Source: an uncultured Polaribacter sp.
GTDB lineage: Bacteria; Bacteroidota; Bacteroidia; Flavobacteriales; Flavobacteriaceae
Direction: 5' to 3'
DNA: 64,000 nucleotides
Assembly (NCBI RefSeq): GCF_947503875.1
Contig: NZ_CANNFH010000002.1
Coordinates: 372,001-436,000, forward strand
Below, piece by piece: positions 1 to 6,815 of the stretch. Under the pieces are notes generated by a model that saw nothing but the letters and a program-made list of their open reading frames with translations, did no database searches and was not told the origin of the DNA. The translations under genes were made by a program, and so were the position numbers. Within the stretch, counting starts at the first letter, position 1; each line of letters starts with the position of its first letter.

Positions 1-2
1 TT

Positions 3-362
3 TTATTTATTTTCCGATAATTTAATCATCATTTTAACCATTTTCTTACTCTTTTTAATGACATCTTCTATATTTTTTGATTCATCATTTATAGTTATTT
101 CACATTTAAACTGATCTTTTGAAGTTTTACTTAAATCTAAAGCAAAACCTAAAGCTATTTTTTGCTCTGGCTTGTTGGTTGCAAAAATCGATTTTATATC
201 ATCCCAATTAATTTTTTTTAATTCTTCTACTTTATCCGCAGAAAATTTAAGTGAGGTAATTTTTGCAACATCATCTTTTACATAATTTGAATTTATCTTG
301 TTGTCTTGTGCATTTGTAATTCCGCAAAAAAGAAGTAGCACATAAAAAATTAGATTTTTCAT
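3..362 (-). CDS. small secreted protein of unknown function
   Basis: This reads leftward and ends with a stop at the window edge. The start is placed at the ATG at 360-362, because the protein then begins with a clear signal peptide (MKNLIFYVLLLFCGITNAQ, about 19 residues, cleavage after NAQ). An in-frame ATG at 416 would put 18 unlikely residues in front of it. The mature part of about 100 residues is charged, rich in Lys and Asp, with no cysteine pair and one isolated Cys; I recognise no family. It is divergent from the sensor kinase gene that starts at 482, so the two could share a control region. Export to the periplasm or surface is the only property the sequence supports. Confidence 0.6.
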   Translation of the reverse strand: MKNLIFYVLLLFCGITNAQDNKINSNYVKDDVAKITSLKFSADKVEELKKINWDDIKSIFATNKPEQKIALGFALDLSKTSKDQFKCEITINDESKNIEDVIKKSKKMVKMMIKLSENK

Positions 363-469
363 AAGTATTGATTTTAATTGTTCTGTACAAAGGTGGACAA
401 GACAATTGTATTTCATAGTTAAGTAGTGTTAACGATTGTTAACCAGCTGATTTTATAATTTTTACCTTC

Positions 470-477
470 TATATTTG
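470..477 (+). promoter_or_regulatory. -7 box TATATTTG of the sensor kinase gene
   Basis: This matches the Bacteroidota -7 consensus TAnnTTTG. Only four bases separate it from the ATG at 482, so the transcript would start at or next to the start codon. No convincing -33 TTG sits at the usual distance. Confidence 0.45.
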
Positions 478-481
478 TAAT

Positions 482-2071
482 ATGAATACCACAAAACAAC
501 CTTGGCTTTTATACGTTATTGCCATTACTATTCTAGCAACTGTTACCATTCAATTTTATTGGAACTTTAAAAATTATGAAGAAAATAAGAGACAAGTTAC
601 CAATGATATACAATTGAGTTTAGACAATGCTGTAGAGGAATATTACGCTACTTTGGCAAAAAGTAATTTTATAACCATAGTAGAAAATAAAAAAACAACT
701 TTTAAAGAAAATTCTATTGGTTCTATTTTAAGAGAAATAAGAGAAAATAAAGTTGATTCTGTAAAACCAAAAATAACTCTTAATGGTATTAAAATTACTT
801 CTAACGATAATCTATCTCAAGAAAAGATAGATTCTATGATGACACAAACCAGAGATTTTGTAACTGATTTTAATTTAAAGAAAGATTCTAAAGCAGATAA
901 AAAAGTAAAAGCAATTGCAATATCTTCTAAATTTATAGATGATAAAAACGGGTTTAACACCAATGCTGATGGCACAAAAACACCAGTAAAATACTTTAAA
1001 GGTAAAAAAGCAGCAGACAGCTTAAAATTATTATCTAATTTAAAACCAATATTTATTTCTTTTTTAGATGAATATGTAGCCTATGATAAAATTGATTCTT
1101 TAATAAAAAAACAATTAGACCATAAAAAAATTAGTATTCAAACCAGTTTTAATCACTTTAAAAACGACACACTATTTCATCAAACAAATGATTCTTTAAT
1201 AGACCAAACTGTTTTTTCCGTAAATTCTAAATCTACTTATGTAAAAGAAAACGAAACCTTTAAATTGGTATACAACAACCCAAATTTTGAAGCTTTAAAG
1301 CGTAGTTTTTTCGGAATTGCCTTGTCTTTATTGTTAGCTTTAGCGGTAATTTCTAGTTTATTTTATTTGTTAAAAGTAATTCGCACGCAAAAAGAATTGG
1401 CAATTATAAAAAACGATTTGATCAGCAATATTACCCACGAATTTAAAACACCAATTGCAACAGTTTCCACCGCTATTGAAGCTATAGAAAATTTTAATGT
1501 TTTAGACGATAAAGAAAAAACCAATAGGTACCTTTCTGTGTCTTCTGTTCAGCTGAAAAAACTAAATCAAATGGTAGAAAAACTTTTAGAAACCGCCACT
1601 TTAGATAGCGAACAATTAATTTTAAAGAAAGAATCTGTAGATATTATAGACCTGATTGAAAAACAAGTAAAAAAACATCAATTATTAGCGAATGAAAAAG
1701 AAATTTTATTTGCTGCCAATGTAAAACCTTTGCATTTAAATGTTGATGTTTTTCATTTTGAGAATGTTGTTTCCAATTTAATTGATAATGCCATAAAATA
1801 TGGTGGAAACACAATTGAAATACATGTAAATTCAATTTTAAATAGCATGGAAATTGCTGTGGCAGATAATGGAACAGGAATAGATAAATTACAACAAGAA
1901 AAGATTTTCGATAAATTTTATAGAGTGCCAAAAGGAAACACACATAATGTAAAAGGCTTTGGAATTGGTTTGTATTACTGCAAAAAAATTATTGAAAAGC
2001 ACTTGGGTACATTAACCTTAACATCGACAAAAGACAATACCATATTTAAAATAAATTTGCCAAATGAATAA
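482..2071 (+). CDS. two-component sensor histidine kinase
   Basis: The protein has 529 residues. A first membrane helix lies at about 9-27, followed by a large periplasmic region (about 28-270) without a recognised sensor fold and a second membrane helix (about 275-298). No HAMP domain is evident. The cytoplasmic part has the H box NITHEFKTP with His319, the N box SNLIDNAIKYG (431-441), the G1 box DNGTGID (462-468) and the G2 box GFGIGLYY (492-499). It should autophosphorylate on His319 and pass the phosphate to the regulator encoded next, whose start overlaps this gene by eight bases. The ligand is unknown. The family assignment is firm; the role is not. Confidence 0.92.
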   Translation: MNTTKQPWLLYVIAITILATVTIQFYWNFKNYEENKRQVTNDIQLSLDNAVEEYYATLAKSNFITIVENKKTTFKENSIGSILREIRENKVDSVKPKITLNGIKITSNDNLSQEKIDSMMTQTRDFVTDFNLKKDSKADKKVKAIAISSKFIDDKNGFNTNADGTKTPVKYFKGKKAADSLKLLSNLKPIFISFLDEYVAYDKIDSLIKKQLDHKKISIQTSFNHFKNDTLFHQTNDSLIDQTVFSVNSKSTYVKENETFKLVYNNPNFEALKRSFFGIALSLLLALAVISSLFYLLKVIRTQKELAIIKNDLISNITHEFKTPIATVSTAIEAIENFNVLDDKEKTNRYLSVSSVQLKKLNQMVEKLLETATLDSEQLILKKESVDIIDLIEKQVKKHQLLANEKEILFAANVKPLHLNVDVFHFENVVSNLIDNAIKYGGNTIEIHVNSILNSMEIAVADNGTGIDKLQQEKIFDKFYRVPKGNTHNVKGFGIGLYYCKKIIEKHLGTLTLTSTKDNTIFKINLPNE

Positions 2072-2729
2072 AATTAAAATTTTACTTGCAGAAGATGAAG
2101 CCAGTTTAGGTATGATTGTAAAAGAAAGCCTAGAATCTAGAAATTTTGCAGTTTTTCATGCAGAAAATGGTGAAGAGGCTCTAGAAATGTATAAAAATGA
2201 AGAACCAAACATTTTAGTTTTAGATGTAATGATGCCTAAAAAAGACGGTTTTACCCTAGCCAAAGAAATAAGACAAGAAAACAAACAAATTCCCATTATC
2301 TTTTTAACGGCAAAATCACAAACTGCAGATGTTTTAGAAGGTTTTAATGACTACATAAAAAAGCCATTTTCTATGGAAGAATTAATTGTAAGAATTAATG
2401 CTCTCCTAAATAGGATTGAACTAAAATCTGACAAAGAGCACATTACAATTGGTAATTATATTTTTAACTTAACTAAGCAAACCTTAACGCTATTAGATGA
2501 GGAGCAACAGTTAACCCATAGAGAGGCGCAATTGTTATTTTATTTAGCCAACAATAAAAATCAAGTTTTAGACCGTAGTTTTATTTTAAATAAATTGTGG
2601 GGCAGTGACGGTTTTTTTAACGCGAGAAGTATGGATGTTTTTATAACCAAATTGAGAAAAAAGCTGAAAAAAGATGAAAGTATACAAATCTTAAATGTAA
2701 GAGGTATTGGTTATAAATTACTTTGCTAA
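2064..2729 (+). CDS. OmpR/PhoB-family response regulator with a shortened receiver domain
   Basis: The protein has 221 residues: a receiver domain (about 4-112) and a winged-helix DNA-binding domain (about 125-221). The acidic pair is at residues 10-11, the phosphorylation site is Asp54 (LVLDVMMP), the switch Thr is at 82 and the conserved Lys at 100 (IKKPF). It overlaps the upstream kinase gene by eight bases and is its likely partner. Between helix 4 and strand 5 most relatives read GF-x-x-G-A-D/N-D-Y-I. Here it reads EGFNDYIKKPF, so about four residues around the conserved Gly-Ala are missing. This could alter the phosphorylation-dependent dimer face. The reading frame is intact. Confidence 0.92.
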   Translation: MNKIKILLAEDEASLGMIVKESLESRNFAVFHAENGEEALEMYKNEEPNILVLDVMMPKKDGFTLAKEIRQENKQIPIIFLTAKSQTADVLEGFNDYIKKPFSMEELIVRINALLNRIELKSDKEHITIGNYIFNLTKQTLTLLDEEQQLTHREAQLLFYLANNKNQVLDRSFILNKLWGSDGFFNARSMDVFITKLRKKLKKDESIQILNVRGIGYKLLC

Positions 2730-2790
2730 TCCTTTTACAATTGTAAAATTTATGTACCTTTAACGCCTTTATAATTTTATACAATTTAAT

Positions 2791-3405
2791 ATGCACGTTG
2801 CAATTGCCGGAAATATTGGCGCAGGTAAAACTACGCTTACCAAACTTTTAGCCAAACACTACAAATGGAAACCTCACTACGAATCTGTAGATGAAAACCC
2901 ATATTTAGATGATTTTTATGGCGAAATGGAGCGTTGGTCTTTTAATTTACAGGTGTATTTTTTAAATAGCCGTTTCAGACAGATTTTAGAATTAAAAGAA
3001 ACCGGGAAAAAAATTATTCAAGATAGAACTATTTACGAAGACGCCCATATTTTTGCACCAAATTTACATGCAATGGGTTTAATGACAAATAGAGATTTTA
3101 GCAACTATTCTTCTCTATTTGATTTAATGGAAAACCTAATAACACCTCCAGATTTATTAATTTATTTACGTGCAGATATTTCTACTTTGGTTGGTCAGAT
3201 TCACAAACGTGGCAGAGAATATGAAAATTCTATTTCCATAGATTATTTAAGCCGATTAAACGAACGTTATGAAGCATTCATTTCTACTTATACCAAGGGA
3301 AAATTACTAGTAATTAATGTTGATAAACTCGATTTTGTAGCCAACCAAGAAGATTTAGGATATATAATTGATAGGATAGACTCTCAAATAAACGGGTTGT
3401 TTTAG
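2791..3405 (+). CDS. deoxynucleoside kinase (dNK family)
   Basis: The 204-residue length is normal for bacterial deoxyadenosine/deoxyguanosine kinases. The P-loop GNIGAGKTT is at residues 7-15 and is followed by the substrate-site Glu region YESVDENPYLDDFY. The conserved IQDRTIYEDAHIF segment holds the Asp-Arg pair that contacts the nucleoside. The lid region has HKRGREYENSI. It phosphorylates deoxynucleosides for nucleotide salvage in the cytoplasm. It stands alone downstream of the two-component genes and is followed by a 319-bp intergenic region with a large inverted repeat. Whether it prefers purine or pyrimidine nucleosides cannot be read from the sequence. Confidence 0.88.
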   Translation: MHVAIAGNIGAGKTTLTKLLAKHYKWKPHYESVDENPYLDDFYGEMERWSFNLQVYFLNSRFRQILELKETGKKIIQDRTIYEDAHIFAPNLHAMGLMTNRDFSNYSSLFDLMENLITPPDLLIYLRADISTLVGQIHKRGREYENSISIDYLSRLNERYEAFISTYTKGKLLVINVDKLDFVANQEDLGYIIDRIDSQINGLF

Positions 3406-3452
3406 ATTGATGAATTTTGAATTGATTTATCCGTAATAATTATTTTTTACCC

Positions 3453-3583
3453 GCAAACTTGTCTTTTCGACGCCAGGAGAAACCTCATAGTATTGCTCAC
3501 GTTTGTTTTGCATACTGCTATGTTTGTTTATGAAACTTTTCACTACGTTTGAAGTGGCAGGCGTTGTGGTGACAAGTTTTTGC
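3453..3583. repeat. large imperfect inverted repeat in an intergenic gap
   Basis: The gap 3406-3724 has no gene. Its left half holds an inverted repeat: the arm 3453-3474 (GCAAACTTGTC..CGACGCC) pairs with 3560-3583 (GGCGTTG..GACAAGTTTTTGC), enclosing about 85 bases. It could be a non-autonomous mobile repeat or the terminator of the kinase gene. The two cannot be told apart here. Confidence 0.5.
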
Positions 3584-3647
3584 TGTTCAATACATTAGAA
3601 GTGATAAAAAATATTGATTTTTAGCATTTTAGTTTAAAAAGGTTTTG

Positions 3648-3655
3648 TATTTTTG
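3648..3655 (+). promoter_or_regulatory. -7 box TATTTTTG of rpsP-rimM
   Basis: This matches TAnnTTTG and would give a leader of about 65 bases before rpsP. The leader contains a small hairpin at 3694-3709 (GAGGT..ACCTC), a possible site of control in this ribosomal-protein operon. Confidence 0.5.
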
Positions 3656-3724
3656 CACTCGCTTATCACGAGATGGTAAGAATTTTAATAATCGAGGTCG
3701 AGAACCTCAAAAAATTAACAAATT

Positions 3725-4270
3725 ATGTCTGTAAAGATTAGATTACAAAGACACGGTAAAAAAGGGAAACCATTCTATTGGATAGTTGCTGCTGATGCTC
3801 GTGCAAAAAGAGATGGTAAATACTTAGAAAAAATAGGTACTTACAATCCAAACGTTAACCCTGCAATTATCGATTTAAACATTGATAAAGCTGTAGAATG
3901 GTTACAAAATGGTGCACAACCAACAGATACTGCTAAAAACATTTTATCTTACAAAGGTGCAATGTTAAAGAATCATTTAGCTGGTGGTGTAAGAAAAGGT
4001 GCTTTAACACAAGAGCAAGCAGATGCTAAATTTGCCGCTTGGCTAGAAGAAAAAGCAGCAAAAATTGCTGCAAAGTCAGAAGGTTTATCTAAGGCAGAAG
4101 CAGATGCAAAAGCAAAAGCTTTAGCAGCAGAAAAAGCAGTAAACGAAGCAAGAATTGAAGCAGCTAAACCAGTTGTGGAAGAAGTTGCGGAAGTGGAAGC
4201 AGCAGCAGAAGATGCAGCTGAAGTGGCTCCAGAAACTATTGATGAAGCTCAAGAAAAAGCAGCAGAATAA
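3725..4270 (+). CDS. rpsP: 30S ribosomal protein S16
   Basis: The N-terminal 80-100 residues are canonical S16 (VKIRLQRHGKKGKPFYWIVA near the start). The protein has 181 residues against 80-90 in most bacteria. The extra C-terminal part (about 105-181) is a low-complexity Ala/Glu/Lys tail, as is usual in Bacteroidota S16. The protein binds 16S rRNA during assembly of the small subunit. The rimM gene follows after 18 bases, and pairing of S16 with its maturation factor is the classical arrangement. The leader hairpin at 3694-3709 could mediate autoregulation, but this is inference. Confidence 0.97.
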   Translation: MSVKIRLQRHGKKGKPFYWIVAADARAKRDGKYLEKIGTYNPNVNPAIIDLNIDKAVEWLQNGAQPTDTAKNILSYKGAMLKNHLAGGVRKGALTQEQADAKFAAWLEEKAAKIAAKSEGLSKAEADAKAKALAAEKAVNEARIEAAKPVVEEVAEVEAAAEDAAEVAPETIDEAQEKAAE

Positions 4271-4288
4271 ATTATAATTTACACGAGT

Positions 4289-4813
4289 ATGCGTAAAGAA
4301 GATTGTTTTTATTTAGGCAAAATCGTAACAAAATATAGTTTTAAGGGGGAAGTAGTTATCAAATTAGATACTGATGAACCTGAGTTGTACACAGAAATGG
4401 AATCAGTTTACGTCGAATTTGGCGCAAACTTGGTTCCATTTTTTATTGAAAAAAGTTCGCTGCATAAAGGCAACCAATTACGTGTTCAGTTTGAAGATGT
4501 ATATTCTGAAGAAGAAGCGGATGCGATTTTAAAATCTGGTGTTTATTTACCAAATACCATGTTGCCAGAATTAACAGGAGATAAGTTTTATTATCATGAA
4601 GTTATTGGTTTTACTGTGGTAGATACTAATTTTGGTGAAGTTGGGCAGATTGTTCATATAAACGATAAAGCTGCACAACCACTTTTTGAAATTGATAGGG
4701 ATGGGACAGAAATTTTTATTCCTATGGTTGACGATTTTATTAAAAAAGTAGATAGAGAAAACAAAATAATACAGGTAAACGCTCCAGATGGATTGATAGC
4801 CTTGTATATTTAG
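4289..4813 (+). CDS. rimM: 16S rRNA processing protein RimM
   Basis: The 174-residue length is normal. The N-terminal RimM domain begins FYLGKIVTKYSFKGEVVIK. A PRC-barrel C-terminal half follows, with KFYYHEVIGFTV and the closing IPMVDDFIKKVD. It binds S19 and helps mature the 30S head. It is cotranscribed with rpsP. Its stop codon TAG (4811-4813) shares two bases with the first two bases of the tRNA-Ser gene, so the tRNA 5' end must be cut from a transcript carrying this message or come from its own promoter inside rimM. Confidence 0.96.
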   Translation: MRKEDCFYLGKIVTKYSFKGEVVIKLDTDEPELYTEMESVYVEFGANLVPFFIEKSSLHKGNQLRVQFEDVYSEEEADAILKSGVYLPNTMLPELTGDKFYYHEVIGFTVVDTNFGEVGQIVHINDKAAQPLFEIDRDGTEIFIPMVDDFIKKVDRENKIIQVNAPDGLIALYI

Positions 4814-4898
4814 AGAGGTGTCTGAGTGGTCGAAAGAGCTACCCTGGAAAGGTAGTATATGGGTAACTGTATCGAGGGTTCGAATCCCTTCCTCTCTG
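4812..4898 (+). tRNA. tRNA-Ser (anticodon GGA)
   Basis: A class II tRNA of 87 bases. The acceptor stem AGAGAGG pairs perfectly with CCTCTCT (4891-4897), and the discriminator base is G. The anticodon arm CTACC-CTGGAAA-GGTAG gives anticodon GGA. A long variable arm is present, and the T arm is GAGGGTTCGAATCCCTT. CCA is not encoded. The 3' end is the integration site of the 26.5-kb island. The gene remains complete because the element carries the matching end sequence. Confidence 0.95.
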
Positions 4899-4899
4899 C
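4887..4899 (+). other. left attachment site (attL core)
   Basis: The core CCTTCCTCTCTGC covers the T-arm and acceptor end of tRNA-Ser and one base beyond. It is identical to 31386-31398. The flanks differ (preceded by C and followed by GAAAG here). Confidence 0.85.
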
Positions 4900-4921
4900 G
4901 AAAGGAATACTAATTAGAGTC

Positions 4922-4954
4922 AAAACCCTACAAACGCTATGTTTGTAGGGTTTT
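4922..4954 (+). terminator. rho-independent terminator after tRNA-Ser
   Basis: The arms AAAACCCTACAAAC and GTTTGTAGGGTTTT form a perfect 14-bp stem with a 5-base loop, followed by more T. It lies inside the island's left end, so the element supplies a new terminator to the tRNA it occupies. Confidence 0.85.
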
Positions 4955-5034
4955 TTCTATTTAAAGCATACCAATCAAAATCATCAAAAATTGTTGTGTA
5001 AGATGCTGATTAGGGGTCTGTTTTTTTAATTTAT

Positions 5035-5135
5035 AACTGACACCGAATCAAACTAAATATACTGATATTTAATTAGTTATGAGTTTTTTTTAATTTTATT
5101 TTCGTATATTTATGCTATAATAGTTAACTGACACC
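5035..5135 (+). repeat. two direct copies of AACTGACACC before the integrase
   Basis: Copies lie at 5035-5044 and 5126-5135; the second touches the integrase start codon. An inverted copy (AGGTGTCAGT) lies at 31317-31326 near the right end. The arrangement fits arm-type integrase or excisionase binding sites. This is inference from position and identity alone. Confidence 0.5.
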
Positions 5136-5136
5136 T

Positions 5137-6387
5137 ATGCAACATTTATTCTCATTCATTTTCTACATCAAACGTAGTAAAGCAGACAAAAATGGAAAAG
5201 CAAATATTTATTTAAGGATTACTGTAAATGGTAAAAGAGCCGAATTAAGTATTTCAAGAAAGGTTGATGTTCAAAAGTGGAGTTCCTCTGCTGGCAAAAT
5301 GAAAGGTTCTTCTGGAGCGGCTCAACAACTTAATAAATATATTGATAGTATTGCTAATCGAATTTATAAAATACACCAAAGATTAGTAGAAGAAAATAAA
5401 TTAATTACTGCTATTAATATTAGAAACATTTACCAAGGTAAAAATGAGGTTCGAAAAATGACTTTAGAAATTTTTGAAAATCATAATATTCAAATGGAAA
5501 AGTTAGTTGGTAAAGATTATGCTTTAGGTACTTCAGAAAGATATAAAACAGCAAAAAAACATTTAAAAAATTATATCAATCACGAATATAAAATAGAAGA
5601 TATACCAGTAACCGAGATTGACAATAAATTTATTACAGGGTTTGAATACTATCTAAAAACAGAAAAAAATTGTGCACACAATACAACAATAAAATACATT
5701 ACTAATTTTAAGAAAATTGTTAGAATTGCATACGCCAATGATTGGATAGTTAAAGACCCGTTTTTTAACTGGAAAGGAATTTTAAAGACGGTAGAAAGAG
5801 AATTTTTGGATGAAGAAGAAATTCAAAGATTAATTGAAAAAGAATTCTCTATACATCGTTTAAATTTAGTGAAAGATATTTTTGTGTTTAGCTGCTTTAC
5901 TGGTTTAGCTTATGCAGATGTAAAAGCTTTAAATAAAGATAATACCGTGATTGGTATTGATGGTGGTCGTTGGATAAAAACAACAAGAAAAAAGACTAAA
6001 ACCAAAAGTAATATTCCATTATTGCCTTCTGCAGAAATAATTTTAAAAAAATATGAAGAGGATTCTGATGTTTTAAATTCAAATAAGTTATTACCAATTT
6101 TAAGTAATCAAAAAATGAATGCTTACTTAAAAGAAATTGCTGATATATGCGAAATAAATAAAAACTTAACTTTTCATTTGGCACGTCATACTTTTGCAAC
6201 CACTATAACACTTACTAATGGTGTTCCAATAGAATCTGTTAGTAAAATGCTTGGGCATAAATCTCTGAAAACAACACAGCATTATGCTAAAATAATTGAT
6301 AGAAAAGTTAGTGAGGATATGGCTGTTTTGAAAGATAAATTGAGTATCCATACAACTGTAAAAGAAAAGAAAGAGCTTCATTTGTAA
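5137..6387 (+). CDS. tyrosine-type site-specific recombinase (integrase)
   Basis: The protein has 416 residues with the Bacteroidota layout. An arm-binding domain (about 1-95, with IYLRITVNGKRAELSISRK) and a SAM-like core-binding domain (about 105-205) precede the catalytic domain (about 220-400). Visible catalytic residues are a lysine-rich beta hairpin (about 282-290), His347-x-x-Arg350 (HLARHTF), His374 (LGH) and the nucleophile Tyr383. At the usual first-Arg position the motif reads TGLAYADV (255-262), a replacement common in integrases of this phylum. It sits 238 bp from the attachment site and reads inward, and should integrate and excise the island at tRNA-Ser. The ATG at 5137 directly follows a terminal repeat copy. 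Confidence 0.95.
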   Translation: MQHLFSFIFYIKRSKADKNGKANIYLRITVNGKRAELSISRKVDVQKWSSSAGKMKGSSGAAQQLNKYIDSIANRIYKIHQRLVEENKLITAINIRNIYQGKNEVRKMTLEIFENHNIQMEKLVGKDYALGTSERYKTAKKHLKNYINHEYKIEDIPVTEIDNKFITGFEYYLKTEKNCAHNTTIKYITNFKKIVRIAYANDWIVKDPFFNWKGILKTVEREFLDEEEIQRLIEKEFSIHRLNLVKDIFVFSCFTGLAYADVKALNKDNTVIGIDGGRWIKTTRKKTKTKSNIPLLPSAEIILKKYEEDSDVLNSNKLLPILSNQKMNAYLKEIADICEINKNLTFHLARHTFATTITLTNGVPIESVSKMLGHKSLKTTQHYAKIIDRKVSEDMAVLKDKLSIHTTVKEKKELHL

Positions 6388-6409
6388 ATTTATTATATAG
6401 GTTTCATTT

Positions 6410-6424
6410 TGCACAACCATTGCA
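6410..6424 (+). promoter_or_regulatory. operator-like site TGCA-N7-TGCA before the metal operon (copy 1)
   Basis: The sequence TGCACAACCATTGCA is nearly identical to 9421-9435 (TGCACTTCCATTGCA). In both, the inner TTG can serve as the -33 element, with a TAnnTTTG box 14-15 bases further on (6437-6444 here). It is probably the binding site of the Fur-family protein encoded at 9005-9418. Confidence 0.55.
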
Positions 6425-6436
6425 CATATTATTTTT

Positions 6437-6444
6437 TACTTTTG
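6437..6444 (+). promoter_or_regulatory. -7 box TACTTTTG of the DUF6660-TonB receptor-Fur operon
   Basis: This is an exact TAnnTTTG match. It ends five bases before the ATG at 6450, so the message would be nearly leaderless. Confidence 0.5.
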
Positions 6445-6449
6445 TATTA

Positions 6450-6767
6450 ATGAAATTTGCTACAATCATATTATCATTATTAATAATATTGCTTTCTGCA
6501 ACACCTTGTTCAGATGGTCTAAATCAAGCAGACCTAAATCAAGAAGAAATAGGTGTTAATCATAATCATCAAGAAGATAGTGATGATAATTGTCCAATAA
6601 CCTGTATTTGCAGTTGTTGTGGTATGTCTATAACTTATGAGCCACTAAAAGTATTTAGTTCAATTGATTTTCAAAAAATTTCTACTCAAATAATTGCTGT
6701 TTATCAATCAAATTATAGGTTTGATTTTCATACCAATATCTGGCAACCTCCCCAAGTAATTAGCTAA
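6450..6767 (+). CDS. DUF6660-type small secreted Cys/His protein
   Basis: The start is the ATG at 6450, which gives 105 residues with a signal peptide (MKFATIILSLLIILLSATPC); an upstream in-frame TTG would precede the promoter box. The mature part has a His/Asp-rich stretch (NHNHQEDSDDNC) and a cysteine cluster (CPITCICSCCG), then a hydrophilic tail. Proteins of this family in flavobacteria are typically found ahead of TonB-dependent receptors in metal regions, as here: the receptor starts 48 bases downstream. The His and Cys clusters suggest binding of a soft or borderline metal at the cell surface or in the periplasm. The function is not established. Confidence 0.7.
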   Translation: MKFATIILSLLIILLSATPCSDGLNQADLNQEEIGVNHNHQEDSDDNCPITCICSCCGMSITYEPLKVFSSIDFQKISTQIIAVYQSNYRFDFHTNIWQPPQVIS

Positions 6768-6815
6768 ACATTTAGATTTTTAAATCAATTTTTTAGTTAA
6801 TTATAATTTACTTCA

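Noticed and set aside
6420-6449. Upstream TTG start for the DUF6660 gene
   Set aside because: It would place the -7 box inside the coding region and spoil the signal peptide that begins at 6450.
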